From the NCBI GenBank assembly GCA_948467735.1, contig CAOKFN010000005.1, forward strand, positions 1 through 64,000: 64,000 nucleotides of DNA, given 5' to 3'. A program made the translations under genes and the position numbers. How positions within the stretch are numbered: the first letter of the stretch is position 1; every line of letters begins with the position of its first letter. Positions 45,267-53,904 of this stretch are shown piece by piece. The notes under the pieces were generated by a model. The model ran no database searches. It had not been told where the DNA came from and worked only from the letters and a program-made list of their open reading frames with translations. This DNA comes from an uncultured bacterium (GTDB lineage Bacteria > Bacillota > Clostridia > Lachnospirales > Lachnospiraceae).

Positions 45267-45875
45267 ATGAAACGTGTTCCAAAACATATCGGCATCATCC
45301 CGGACGGAAACAGACGATGGGCGAAGGAAAACGGATTAAAAAAGGAAGAAGGCTATGCCTATGGATTAGAACCGGGTCTGCGGCTGCTTTCCGCGGCGCG
45401 CAGGCACGGCATACAGGAGCTGACCTACTATGGATTCACGGTGGATAACTGTAAGAGGCCCAAGGAGCAGGTCGCCGCGTTTTCCAATGCCTGCGTCAAG
45501 GCGGTTGAAATGATAGAACGGGAAAACGCCCAGCTGTATGTGGTCGGCAATACCGATTCGCCCTGTTTTCCGGCGGAGCTGATCCCCTATGCAGGCCGCC
45601 GGCCCGCCTGCGGCGGAGAGACGATTCGGGTGAATTTCTTGGTAAACTACGGATGGGAATGGGATATGAAAAACGGCTGGGCGTCCAAAGAAATCCCAAG
45701 AATCGATTTGGTCGTCCGCTGGGGCGGGATGTGCCGTTTATCAGGTTTCCTTCCGATTCAGACCGTTTATTCGGATTTTTATATTGTAAAAGAATTATGG
45801 CCGGATTTTCAGGAAAAACAGCTTGAGGACGCCTTGGAATGGTATAAAAAACAGGATATTACCTTAGGGGGATGA
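45267..45875 (+). CDS. Short cis-prenyltransferase-like (undecaprenyl diphosphate synthase family)
   Basis: A 202-residue protein. HIGIIPDGNRRWAKENG carries the catalytic Asp of the cis-prenyltransferase signature, though the classical MDGN is PDGN here. LTYYGFTVDNCKRP fits the second conserved block. The C-terminal block reads DLVVRWGGMCRLSGFLPIQ then YSDFYIVKELWPDF, where normal enzymes have RTSGExRLSNFLLWQ. The protein is about 40 residues short, mostly in the middle. ATG 45267 follows CAGGAGGG. This may be a divergent paralogue making a shorter or different polyprenyl diphosphate; the housekeeping uppS is not in the window. Confidence 0.78.
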   Translation: MKRVPKHIGIIPDGNRRWAKENGLKKEEGYAYGLEPGLRLLSAARRHGIQELTYYGFTVDNCKRPKEQVAAFSNACVKAVEMIERENAQLYVVGNTDSPCFPAELIPYAGRRPACGGETIRVNFLVNYGWEWDMKNGWASKEIPRIDLVVRWGGMCRLSGFLPIQTVYSDFYIVKELWPDFQEKQLEDALEWYKKQDITLGG

Positions 45876-45977
45876 GCAAATCTGCTTCGCTGTGCTGCTT
45901 TTCCCGCCTCATTTCCCTCGATGCTTTTTGGGTTCGGAAATTTATGGAATGTATTATATAGAATTTTCATGAAAAAC

Positions 45978-46006
45978 TTGACACAATCCGTATAATTGTA
46001 TACAAT
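45978..46006 (+). promoter_or_regulatory. Promoter of the citrate synthase operon with overlapping palindrome
   Basis: TTGACA (45978-45983), 17-bp spacer, TACAAT (46001-46006). The perfect palindrome ATTGTATACAAT (45995-46006) covers the -10 box. Its GTATAC core fits the GTnnnAC-type operators of FadR/FCD-class GntR regulators, and such a regulator is encoded in this operon at 47492. Autoregulation is inferred. Confidence 0.7.
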
Positions 46007-46085
46007 GATACAAACGTGGAGAGCCGTCGGAGTGAAACCGGGCTGCGACAGGCTTTTTTACGCCAGAAGGAAGGAGAGCGAGGAT

Positions 46086-47495
46086 ATGAGAGACAACGAG
46101 GCATTTCAGAATCGTCCCGTTACCATGAATCATAATAATAATCTGCTGCAGATAGAGGAGCATATGTACATTCTGGATGATGTGGAAAAGCCCAATGTGT
46201 TCCGCAATATGTTTCCCTACTCGGAGATCCCTAAGATTCCCTTTAACGACAGGATTGTGCCTCACAATATGCCCAAGGAAATCTGGATTACGGACACCAC
46301 ATTCCGGGACGGCCAGCAGTCCAGAGCGCCTTATACCACGGAACAGATTGTGACGATTTTCGATTATCTGCACAAGCTGGGGGGACCCAGCGGCATGGTG
46401 CGCGCCAGCGAGTTTTTCCTGTACAGCAAAAAGGACAGGGACGCCGTGTACAAGTGCATGGAGAGGGGATATCAGTTTCCGGAGGTGACAAGCTGGATAC
46501 GCGCCAGCAAGGAGGATTTTAAGCTGGTAAAGGAAATCGGCATGAAGGAGACCGGCATTCTGGTAAGCTGTTCCGATTATCATATCTTCCTGAAGCTGAA
46601 AATGACCAGACGGCAGGCCATGGAGCACTACTTAAGCGTGATCAGGGAGTGTCTGGAGGAGGGCATCAGCCCCAGATGCCATCTGGAGGATATTACCAGA
46701 GCGGATATCTACGGCTATGTGGTGCCCTTTTGTCTGGAGCTTATGAAGCTCATGGAGGAATACGGCATTCCCATTAAGGTGCGTGCCTGCGATACCATGG
46801 GATATGGGGTCAATTACCCGGGAGCGGTCATACCCAGAAGCGTTCAGGGGATTATTTACGCCATACATACCCATGCGGGCGTGCCCCATGAGCTGATAGA
46901 ATGGCATGGACACAATGATTTCTATAAAGCGGTGTCCAATTCCACCACGGCGTGGCTCTATGGCTGCTCCGGCATCAATACTTCCCTCTTCGGCATCGGG
47001 GAGAGAACCGGAAATACGCCGCTGGAGGCCATGGTGTTTGAGTACGCCCAGATCAAAGGCGATTTGAACGGCATGGATACCACGGTGATCACGGAGCTGG
47101 CGGAGTATTATGAGAAGGAAATCGGCTATCAGATTCCCCCTAGGACTCCCTTTGTGGGCAAAAATTTCAATGTGACCAGAGCGGGAATCCATGCGGACGG
47201 GCTGTTGAAAAATGAGGAAATCTACAATATTTTCGACACGGAGAAGTTCTTAAAGCGTCCTGTGGTCTGCGCCGTGTCCAATACCTCCGGACTGGCGGGA
47301 ATCGCCCATTGGATCAACGCTTATTATAAATTAAGCGGCGAGGAACAGGTGGAGAAGAATTCCGAGCTGGTGAAGGAAATCAAAAAATGGGTGGATGAAG
47401 AATATGCGGGCGGCCGCGTGACGGTGATGACGGATGAAGAAATCGCCGGATATGTGGAGCGGGCGTGTCAGGAAAAGGGTATGAGAATAAAATGA
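46086..47495 (+). CDS. (Re)-citrate synthase-like DRE-TIM enzyme
   Basis: A 469-residue member of the isopropylmalate/homocitrate synthase family. The catalytic signature TDTTFRDGQQSRAPYT is near residue 70, and the metal-binding HGHND is near 280, followed by NTSLFGIGERTGN. The leucine-binding regulatory domain of LeuA is missing. Length and an isocitrate dehydrogenase gene 1.5 kb downstream fit the (Re)-citrate synthase of Clostridium kluyveri type, which makes citrate from oxaloacetate and acetyl-CoA for glutamate synthesis. 2-isopropylmalate or homocitrate synthase remain possible. ATG 46086 follows AAGGAGAG. Its stop overlaps the GntR start. Confidence 0.75.
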   Translation: MRDNEAFQNRPVTMNHNNNLLQIEEHMYILDDVEKPNVFRNMFPYSEIPKIPFNDRIVPHNMPKEIWITDTTFRDGQQSRAPYTTEQIVTIFDYLHKLGGPSGMVRASEFFLYSKKDRDAVYKCMERGYQFPEVTSWIRASKEDFKLVKEIGMKETGILVSCSDYHIFLKLKMTRRQAMEHYLSVIRECLEEGISPRCHLEDITRADIYGYVVPFCLELMKLMEEYGIPIKVRACDTMGYGVNYPGAVIPRSVQGIIYAIHTHAGVPHELIEWHGHNDFYKAVSNSTTAWLYGCSGINTSLFGIGERTGNTPLEAMVFEYAQIKGDLNGMDTTVITELAEYYEKEIGYQIPPRTPFVGKNFNVTRAGIHADGLLKNEEIYNIFDTEKFLKRPVVCAVSNTSGLAGIAHWINAYYKLSGEEQVEKNSELVKEIKKWVDEEYAGGRVTVMTDEEIAGYVERACQEKGMRIK

Positions 47496-48202
47496 GCCGA
47501 TATGACGTAAAGCAGGAGGTTACGGATAAGTACTCCCTGCGGGGCCGCGTATTCAGCAAGCTGCGGGAGGATATTTTAAGCGGCAGATATGCGGAGCATG
47601 AAGAATTAAAAGAAGTGGCAATCGGGGAAGAGATGGGGGTCAGCCGCACTCCGGTCCGGGAAGCTTTCCGGCAGCTGGAATTGGAGGGTTTAATTCAGAT
47701 TATTCCTAACAAGGGTGCGTATGTGACCGGCATCACGGAACAGGATGTAAAGGACATTTATATGATACGTTCTCTGCTGGAGGGACTCTGCGCCAAATGG
47801 GCCACGGAGCACATCACGGACGAGCAGATGAGAGAGATGGAGGAAAATGTCTATCTGGCGGAATTTCATGCCCGGAAGGGCCAGCTGGAGCAGCTGGCCC
47901 AGCTGGACAACCGCTTTCATGAGATTATGTATGAGGCCTGCAGCAGCAAGATTCTGGAACGCGAGCTGAAAGACCTCCATCAATATGTGCTGCGGGTGCG
48001 GAAAAAAACACTGGCCAAAGCGGACAGGGGCTTGAAGTCCAATGAGGAGCATAAGGGAATTATGGAGGCGATTAAGGCGGGGGATGGGGAGCTGGCGGAA
48101 ACCCTTGCCAACAGGCATATGATTAACGCCTACAGCAATATGGTTCAAAACGGGCTGAGGGAGGCTTACGGGCAGGAGGGATGGGAGAAGCGGGAAAAGT
48201 GA
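47492..48202 (+). CDS. GntR-family regulator with FCD domain
   Basis: A 236-residue regulator. The winged HTH is at residues 15-80 (RVFSKLREDILSGRYAEHEE, then GVSRTPVREAFRQLELEGLI and a wing NKGAYVTGI). The helical FCD domain follows, with metal-binding-type residues in DNRFHEIMYEACSS and NEEHKGIMEAI and a late HMINAY. The start overlaps the citrate synthase stop (ATGA), so translation is coupled. It probably senses an organic acid of this pathway and acts at the palindrome at 45995. The ligand is not known. Confidence 0.9.
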   Translation: MSRYDVKQEVTDKYSLRGRVFSKLREDILSGRYAEHEELKEVAIGEEMGVSRTPVREAFRQLELEGLIQIIPNKGAYVTGITEQDVKDIYMIRSLLEGLCAKWATEHITDEQMREMEENVYLAEFHARKGQLEQLAQLDNRFHEIMYEACSSKILERELKDLHQYVLRVRKKTLAKADRGLKSNEEHKGIMEAIKAGDGELAETLANRHMINAYSNMVQNGLREAYGQEGWEKREK

Positions 48203-48648
48203 ACATTGTGGCGCACACCATGGAATATCGGGGCGGGCAGATTGCGTCCCGTCTGCGGCTGAGGAATTATTCGGCTTTGGACTATGACCAGTATCGGAGG
48301 ATTTACGAGGAGTGCTTCCGGGAGATGAGAACCGCTCTGCACCTTCCGGCAGAATGCTGCGCCTGTAAAGAAGAATTGGAACGCAGAAAAGAAAACATCC
48401 ATATCCTTGAAACGGGCGGAAAACTCATTGGCTCCGTCGCCGTCTACGGCAATGAAATCGACGACTTGATTGTGGAAAAAAGTTTTCAAAGGATGGGATA
48501 TGGGGAAGCCCTGCTGCGGTTTGCCGTTTCTGCCCTGCAAAGCAAGGATATTTCACCCATCGTCCTTCATGCTGCGGATTGGAATCAGGGGGCAGTTAAA
48601 ATGTACCTGAAAAACGGGTTCTGCATTGTCAGGACGGAAGTGGTCTGA
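48199..48648 (+). CDS. GNAT-family N-acetyltransferase
   Basis: About 149 residues. The acetyl-CoA-binding part reads VEKSFQRMGYGEALLRFAV, with QRMGYG as motif A. ILETGGKLIGSVAVYGNEID forms the preceding strands, and VLHAADWNQGAVKMYLKNGF is the C-terminal strand/helix. The start is uncertain: ATG 48181 touches the GGAGG; GTG 48199 overlaps the GntR stop (GTGA) and is used here; ATG 48220 is also possible. It belongs to the citrate synthase operon by spacing. Acceptor unknown. Confidence 0.82.
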   Translation: MNIVAHTMEYRGGQIASRLRLRNYSALDYDQYRRIYEECFREMRTALHLPAECCACKEELERRKENIHILETGGKLIGSVAVYGNEIDDLIVEKSFQRMGYGEALLRFAVSALQSKDISPIVLHAADWNQGAVKMYLKNGFCIVRTEVV

Positions 48649-48688
48649 TTTCCGAGGGATTATTGACAGTATACATCGGGACACGTCT

Positions 48689-48913
48689 CCGAAAAGAAAT
48701 AAAATAATGGCAATGCACACCGCAGATACATTTCCGAAAAGAAACAAAATAATGGCGGCGTACACCGGAGCCAAGTTTATGAAAAGAAATAAAATAATGA
48801 CAATGTACGCTGGAGCCACGTTTCCGAAAAGAAATAAAACAATGACAATGTACACCGGAGCCATGTCTCCAAAGAGAAATATAATTATGACAATGTACAT
48901 GAGGACATTTTTA
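48689..48913 (+). repeat. Minisatellite: five 45-bp tandem repeats
   Basis: Copies begin at 48689, 48734, 48779, 48824 and 48869; a decayed sixth follows to about 48949. The period is exactly 45 bp. A + strand frame (open 48626-48949) reads TFPKRNKIMTMYTGA per unit, while the minus frame reads a hydrophobic VYIVIILFLFGNVAP. Neither frame has a good ribosome-binding site, and the + frame begins at a TTG inside the GNAT gene. The block separates the GNAT gene from the isocitrate dehydrogenase gene. Confidence 0.9.
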
Positions 48914-48997
48914 CGAAAAAAGAAAAAAATAATAATGCCTGCGGCCTAAAAGCTACAGAATATGGGCCCGCAGGACATGGAAAGGCGGTTTATTCCT

Positions 48998-50206
48998 ATG
49001 GAAAAAATTAAAATGACCACCCCTCTGGTGGAGATGGACGGGGACGAGATGACCAGAATCCTCTGGCAGATGATTAAGGAGGAGCTGCTGCTTCCCTATA
49101 TTGATTTGAAGACGGAATATTATGATCTGGGGCTGGAAAACCGAAACGCCACGGACGACCAAGTAACCGTGGATTCCGCCAACGCCGCTTTGAAATACGG
49201 CGTCGCCGTGAAATGCGCCACCATTACCCCCAATGGCGCAAGGATGAAGGAATATAACCTGAAAGAGATGTGGAAGAGCCCTAACGGAACCATCCGGGCC
49301 ATTATGGACGGCACCGTATTCCGGGCGCCGATTCTGGTCAAGGGAATCGTACCCTATGTGAAAAACTGGACGAAGCCCATCACCATTGCCCGCCACGCCT
49401 ATGGGGATGTGTATAAGAATGCGGAAATCAAGGTGCCCGGCGCCGGAAAAGCGGAGCTGGTATTTACCGGGGAAGACGGCACGGAGGTCAGGGAGCTGAT
49501 ACATAATTTCACCGGGGCGGGAATCCTTCAGGGAATCCATAATACGGAGAAATCCATCGGCAGTTTCGCAAGGGCGTGCTTTGGCTATGCCGTCGATACA
49601 AAACAGGATTTATGGTTTTCCACCAAGGACACCATCTCCAAGAAATATGATCATACCTTCAAGGATATTTTTCAGGAGATTTATGAGGCCGAGTATCAGG
49701 CAAAATTCGAGGAGCTGGGCATCGAGTATTTCTACACGCTGATTGATGACGCGGTGGCCAGAGTGATTCGCTCGGAAGGCGGATTTATCTGGGCATGCAA
49801 GAATTATGACGGGGATGTAATGTCCGATATGGTGGCCACGGCTTACGGAGATTTGTCCATGATGACCTCCGTTCTGGTATCCCCCAGCGGCGCCTATGAA
49901 TATGAGGCGGCTCACGGCACCGTCCAGCGCCATTATTACAAGCATTTGAAAGGGGAGGAAACCTCCACCAACTCCATTGCCACCATCTTTGCATGGACGG
50001 GGGCGCTGAAAAAGAGAGGGGAGCTGGACGGCATCGGGGAGCTGGTCCAGTTTGCCGGAAAGCTGGAACAGGCCTGCATCAAGACGGTGGAGGACGGAAA
50101 GATGACAAAGAGCCTGTCGTTAATTTCCACCTGCCCGAAGCCTGTGATATTAAACAGCATGGAGTTTATCAAGGCCATTCGGGAGACCTTGGACAGTCTG
50201 CTGTAG
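48998..50206 (+). CDS. icd: Isocitrate dehydrogenase (NADP-type, eukaryote-like subfamily)
   Basis: Oxidative decarboxylation of isocitrate to 2-oxoglutarate. The N-terminus MEKIKMTTPLVEMDGDEMTR and its 402 residues match the homodimeric eukaryote-type IDH subfamily rather than the E. coli type. Substrate residues are in SPNGTIR, GTVFRAPI and IKNYDGDV-like CKNYDGDVMSD. EAAHGTVQRHYYKHLKGEET and NSIATIFAWTGAL complete the active site and cofactor loop. AAAGGCGG lies 12 nt before the chosen ATG. It completes the glutamate-forming branch with the citrate synthase-like gene; aconitase was not found here. Confidence 0.95.
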   Translation: MEKIKMTTPLVEMDGDEMTRILWQMIKEELLLPYIDLKTEYYDLGLENRNATDDQVTVDSANAALKYGVAVKCATITPNGARMKEYNLKEMWKSPNGTIRAIMDGTVFRAPILVKGIVPYVKNWTKPITIARHAYGDVYKNAEIKVPGAGKAELVFTGEDGTEVRELIHNFTGAGILQGIHNTEKSIGSFARACFGYAVDTKQDLWFSTKDTISKKYDHTFKDIFQEIYEAEYQAKFEELGIEYFYTLIDDAVARVIRSEGGFIWACKNYDGDVMSDMVATAYGDLSMMTSVLVSPSGAYEYEAAHGTVQRHYYKHLKGEETSTNSIATIFAWTGALKKRGELDGIGELVQFAGKLEQACIKTVEDGKMTKSLSLISTCPKPVILNSMEFIKAIRETLDSLL

Positions 50207-50386
50207 TCGTCAGCTTTCCTAAAATGGAGTATGGTTTTGATTGTGTATTGTATGCATAGTGTTTGAAAATAGTAGAAAATAACACTGTATACACAAACGA
50301 AAAAAATAGTGTATGGTGCTGCAAAAGCTGGCTTACAGGAGTAGAGTTCTGGAAGTCAGCTTTTTATGTAATTTTATGAAATATGA

Positions 50387-50415
50387 TTGTAGAGGAAGTC
50401 AGCTTTTGTTATAAT
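50387..50415 (+). promoter_or_regulatory. Promoter of the YhcG-type gene
   Basis: TTGTAG (50387-50392), 17-bp spacer, TATAAT (50410-50415). The 14-bp direct repeat GGAAGTCAGCTTTT (50351 and 50394) overlaps the spacer, and TGTATACA occurs at 50288-50295. Confidence 0.55.
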
Positions 50416-50461
50416 ATGGATGCAGCAGTGTGCTAGATGAAATCAATCTGAGAGGACATAT

Positions 50462-51451
50462 ATGGATGAAATTAAGAGAACCTTTACGAAAGTGATTGCT
50501 ATTATAGAAAGTGCAAAGAGAAATGCATATCAAAAGGTAAACGAAGAGTTGATTAATATGTATTGGCATGTAGGGCAATTTATCAGCGAAGAGGCAAAAA
50601 CAGCATCCTATGGAGATTCGTTTATTGATGAACTTTCCAGATATATACAAGATACATTTCCAGGGATAAAAGGGTTTAATCGTCGTGGCCTTTATCGTAT
50701 GAAACAATTTTATGAAACTTATGCGAATTATGAAAAAGTGTCACCACTGGTGACACAAATCAATTGGACCAACAATCTGCTTATTTTGTCGGGAACAAAA
50801 AGCATCGAAGAAAAAGAGTTTTATTTGAGATTATGTATACAAGAGAACTATAGTAAGCGTGAGTTGGAAAGGCAATTAGACAGTGCTTATTATGAACGTT
50901 ATATGTTATCGAAGGGGAAAGCACTGCCTGAAGGAATAAAGAAAATAAATAAAAATCCATTTTTTGATTCTTATGTCGTTGAATTTTTGAATCTGCCAAA
51001 TCCATATAAAGAACATGATCTTAGGAAAGCATTGATCCTTAAAATGCGGGATTTTATCTTGGAACTGGGAAGGGATTTTACATTTATAGATGAAGAATAT
51101 AAAGTGCAGGTTGGCGGAGAAGATTATGCGATAGATTTATTGTTTTTTCATCGAGGGTTACAATGTTTAGTGGCGTTTGAACTAAAGATTGGAAAGTTTA
51201 AGCCGGAATATGTTTCAAAGATGGATTTTTACTTGGAGGCGTTGGACAGACAGGTGAAAAAGGAGTATGAGAACCCAAGTGTAGGATTGATCTTGTGTGC
51301 AACAAAGAATGATGAGGTTGTAGAATATGCAATGAGCAGGAGCATGTCACCGATGCTTGTGTCTGAATATAAATTGCAGCTGCCCGATAAAAAAGTACTA
51401 AGAGAAAAATTACAGGAACTGGTAAATATACCAGAAATAGAGATAGAATAA
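50462..51451 (+). CDS. YhcG-family (DUF1016) PD-(D/E)XK nuclease-domain protein
   Basis: A 329-residue protein. The helical N-terminal domain (NEELINMYWHVGQFISEEAK, GFNRRGLYRMKQFYETY, WTNNLLIL) and the C-terminal nuclease domain (EDYAIDLLFFHRG then LVAFELKIGKFKPEY) are typical of DUF1016/YhcG proteins. Asp in AIDLLF and E-x-K in FELKIG are the expected catalytic residues. Base composition is much richer in A and T than in the genes on either side, and no restriction-modification genes flank it, so it was probably acquired by transfer. A role in DNA repair or defence is suggested for the family but not proven. Confidence 0.88.
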   Translation: MDEIKRTFTKVIAIIESAKRNAYQKVNEELINMYWHVGQFISEEAKTASYGDSFIDELSRYIQDTFPGIKGFNRRGLYRMKQFYETYANYEKVSPLVTQINWTNNLLILSGTKSIEEKEFYLRLCIQENYSKRELERQLDSAYYERYMLSKGKALPEGIKKINKNPFFDSYVVEFLNLPNPYKEHDLRKALILKMRDFILELGRDFTFIDEEYKVQVGGEDYAIDLLFFHRGLQCLVAFELKIGKFKPEYVSKMDFYLEALDRQVKKEYENPSVGLILCATKNDEVVEYAMSRSMSPMLVSEYKLQLPDKKVLREKLQELVNIPEIEIE

Positions 51452-51544
51452 AATATACTGTTTAAAGTGTGGGGTAGATGATATAAGAAATTAAAGCTGG
51501 TTATAGTCAGGTAAGATGTAAGGAAAATATGCGGAAGTCTCCGG

Positions 51545-53842
51545 TTAAAAACCGGAGGTTTCCGCCAGTGTTTCCCATTCTTTGTATAATTTTTCTAATT
51601 CCGCGCTGGCTTGCGCCTGTTCCGTTGTCAATTCCAGAAGCCGTTCGGTCTGAGTGCCGATGTCGGGAGCGGACAATTTCTCGTCAATCTGCTTTAACCT
51701 TTCCTCTAATAAAGCAATTTTTTCTTCGCACTTTTTTAATTCATTTTCCCGTTTGCGAATTTTGGACTGTTCCTCCTTCTGAGCTTTCCAATTCCTTTTG
51801 GTTTCGGATTCAGGAGGTTCTATTTTGGAAGAGGCGGCATAGGAAGAGCCTGAACCCCGGCGGCCGCCCTGTCTGCTGCCTGCGCTGCCCAAGGAGCTCT
51901 GCCCGCCATCTGCGTTTCTGCCCAAGGAATTCTGCCCGCTGCCCGCGATTCTGTCCGAGGGATTCCGTTCGCCCTCCGCGATTCTGCCCGAGGAATTCCG
52001 CCCGCCGCTCGCGATTCTGCCCGAGGAATTCTGTCCGCTCTCTGCGTTTCTGCCCGAGGAATCCTGCCCGCCGCCTGCTTTGCCCGAGGAATTCCGTCCG
52101 CCCTCTGCGTTTCTGTTCGAGGGATTCTGCCCGCCGCCCGTGTTTCTGCCCGCTGCAGCCCGCCTGTCGCTCGCACTGCCCGAGGAACTCTGCCCGCCCC
52201 CCGATACTCTGCCCGAAACAGCGTCCGCGGCGGTCATAGTATCTCGTTTTTCCAGATAATAATCATAATTTCCGATATAGTTTACAAAGCGGCGGCCAGT
52301 CAATTCAAGGATTCGGTGGGCGGTCTTGTTGATAAAATAACGGTCATGGGACACATACAGCACGGTGCCCTCATAGCTGTTCAAGGCGTCCTCGAGAATT
52401 TCCTTTGACACAATATCCAGATGGTTGGTGGGCTCGTCCAAAATTAGGAAATTGGCATTGCCCAGCATCAGCTTTGCAAGGGAAACCCGCCCTCTTTCTC
52501 CGCCGCTTAAATCGCCGATACGTTTAAACACATCGTCGCCGGTAAATAAAAAGGCGGCAAGCACATTTCGGATTTCCGTTATGGTGAGCGTCGGGTAATC
52601 GTCGGAAATCTCTTCAATCAAAGTCTTTTCGCTGTGCAGCACATGGTGTTCCTGATCGTAATAGCCGATCTCCACGTTGGCGCCCAGACGAAAACCGCCG
52701 TCGTCAGGGGGCAGCAGATGATTCAGGATTTTCAGAAGCGTGGTTTTTCCTGTCCCATTGTCCCCGATGACGGCGGTATGCTCCCCGCGCTTTAGTTCAA
52801 AGCTGACCTGTTCAAACAGGAGATTCGGCCCGAAGGATTTGCTTAAATTTTCTACGGAAAGCACGTCGTTTCCGCTCTGCCGTCTGGGGGTGAGCTTAAA
52901 GCGCATATCCGCCCGGGCCTCGGAGGGCTTTTCCAAGACCTCTATCTTTTCCAGCATTTTTTCCCGGCTCCGGGCCCGTCTTATGGACTTTTCCCGGTTG
53001 AAGGAACGCAGTTTCTCGATAACCTCTTCCTGATGCTTGATTTCCTGCTGCTGATTTAGGTAGGCATGCATGGCGGCGGAACGAAGCTGTTCTTTTTTGA
53101 CGGCGTAATCGGAATAGTTTCCCGCGAAAGAAACGGCTTTGGTCCGGTCGATTTCAATGATTTTAGAGGCGATGCGGTCCAGAAAAAAGCGGTCGTGGGA
53201 AACCACGAGGACAGCACCCTTGTAATTTGACAGGTAGGTTTCCAGCCATGCGATGGAGTTCATGTCCAGATGGTTGGTGGGTTCGTCCAGTATAATCAGA
53301 TCCGGCTTCTGCAGGAGAAGTCTGCTCAGGGCCGCTCTGGTTTTCTGCCCGCCCGAGAGGGTGGACACCGGTTTGTGGAATTCGTCTTCGCCAAATCCAA
53401 GTCCCTTTAACACCCCCGTAATTTCGCTCTGATAGGCATAGCCTCCCCCGCTTTCAAAGGCGTGGGTCAGGGAGGCATACTGCTTCATCAAGTCTTCCAG
53501 AGCCTTGCCCTGACAGGACTGCATGGAAATCTCACACTGACGGATGCGGCGTTCTAAGTCAATCAATTCCTGCTTGACGGACAGAAGCTCCTCATAGATT
53601 GTGCGGCTTGTGTCCACAGCGCCGTCTTGGGCGAGATATCCCAAGGTTTTATTTTTCGCCACGGCGACGATGCCGCTGTCGGGGGACAGCTCTCCGGTGA
53701 TAATGCGCAGCAGAGTGGTTTTTCCCGCGCCGTTTATGCCTACAATGGCGGCTTTTTCGTAATCTTCCAGATGAAAATTAATATTCTCCAGTATTTTTAC
53801 TTCCAAAAATGATTTTGATATATTTTGACAGGATAGTATCAT
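51545..53842 (-). CDS. ABC-F ATPase with repetitive Gly/Ser/Asn linker
   Basis: Soluble twin-ATPase of the ABC-F family, which acts on the ribosome. First cassette: GINGAGKTT (35-43), LSGGQKTRAALSRLL, ILDEPTNHLD. Second: GDNGTGKTT (about 360), LSGGERGRVSLAKL (about 445), ILDEPTNHLD. A charged linker with RRARSREKMLEKIEVL lies between them. Residues about 540-660 are an 11-residue repeat of the form GGRNSSGRIAE, encoded by a 33-bp minisatellite; normal members lack it. A coiled-coil C-terminal domain (680-765) follows. A CTCCGGTT/AACCGGAG hairpin at the stop may help end the transcript. Drug resistance cannot be inferred. Confidence 0.92.
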   Translation of the reverse strand: MILSCQNISKSFLEVKILENINFHLEDYEKAAIVGINGAGKTTLLRIITGELSPDSGIVAVAKNKTLGYLAQDGAVDTSRTIYEELLSVKQELIDLERRIRQCEISMQSCQGKALEDLMKQYASLTHAFESGGGYAYQSEITGVLKGLGFGEDEFHKPVSTLSGGQKTRAALSRLLLQKPDLIILDEPTNHLDMNSIAWLETYLSNYKGAVLVVSHDRFFLDRIASKIIEIDRTKAVSFAGNYSDYAVKKEQLRSAAMHAYLNQQQEIKHQEEVIEKLRSFNREKSIRRARSREKMLEKIEVLEKPSEARADMRFKLTPRRQSGNDVLSVENLSKSFGPNLLFEQVSFELKRGEHTAVIGDNGTGKTTLLKILNHLLPPDDGGFRLGANVEIGYYDQEHHVLHSEKTLIEEISDDYPTLTITEIRNVLAAFLFTGDDVFKRIGDLSGGERGRVSLAKLMLGNANFLILDEPTNHLDIVSKEILEDALNSYEGTVLYVSHDRYFINKTAHRILELTGRRFVNYIGNYDYYLEKRDTMTAADAVSGRVSGGGQSSSGSASDRRAAAGRNTGGGQNPSNRNAEGGRNSSGKAGGGQDSSGRNAESGQNSSGRIASGGRNSSGRIAEGERNPSDRIAGSGQNSLGRNADGGQSSLGSAGSRQGGRRGSGSSYAASSKIEPPESETKRNWKAQKEEQSKIRKRENELKKCEEKIALLEERLKQIDEKLSAPDIGTQTERLLELTTEQAQASAELEKLYKEWETLAETSGF

Positions 53843-53904
53843 GGTACTGTTCTCTATGCTTTCTCAGTTATTTTCGCTTTTCGCGGCCAGTTTTGCTTTC
53901 TCAT

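Noticed and set aside
48689..48913. CRISPR array in the 45-bp repeats
   Set aside because: The repeats are contiguous with no unique spacers, and no cas genes are nearby.
51529..52239. 236-residue Arg/Cys/Pro-rich frame on the plus strand
   Set aside because: It is the antisense of the 33-bp repeat in the ABC-F gene, with no start signal.
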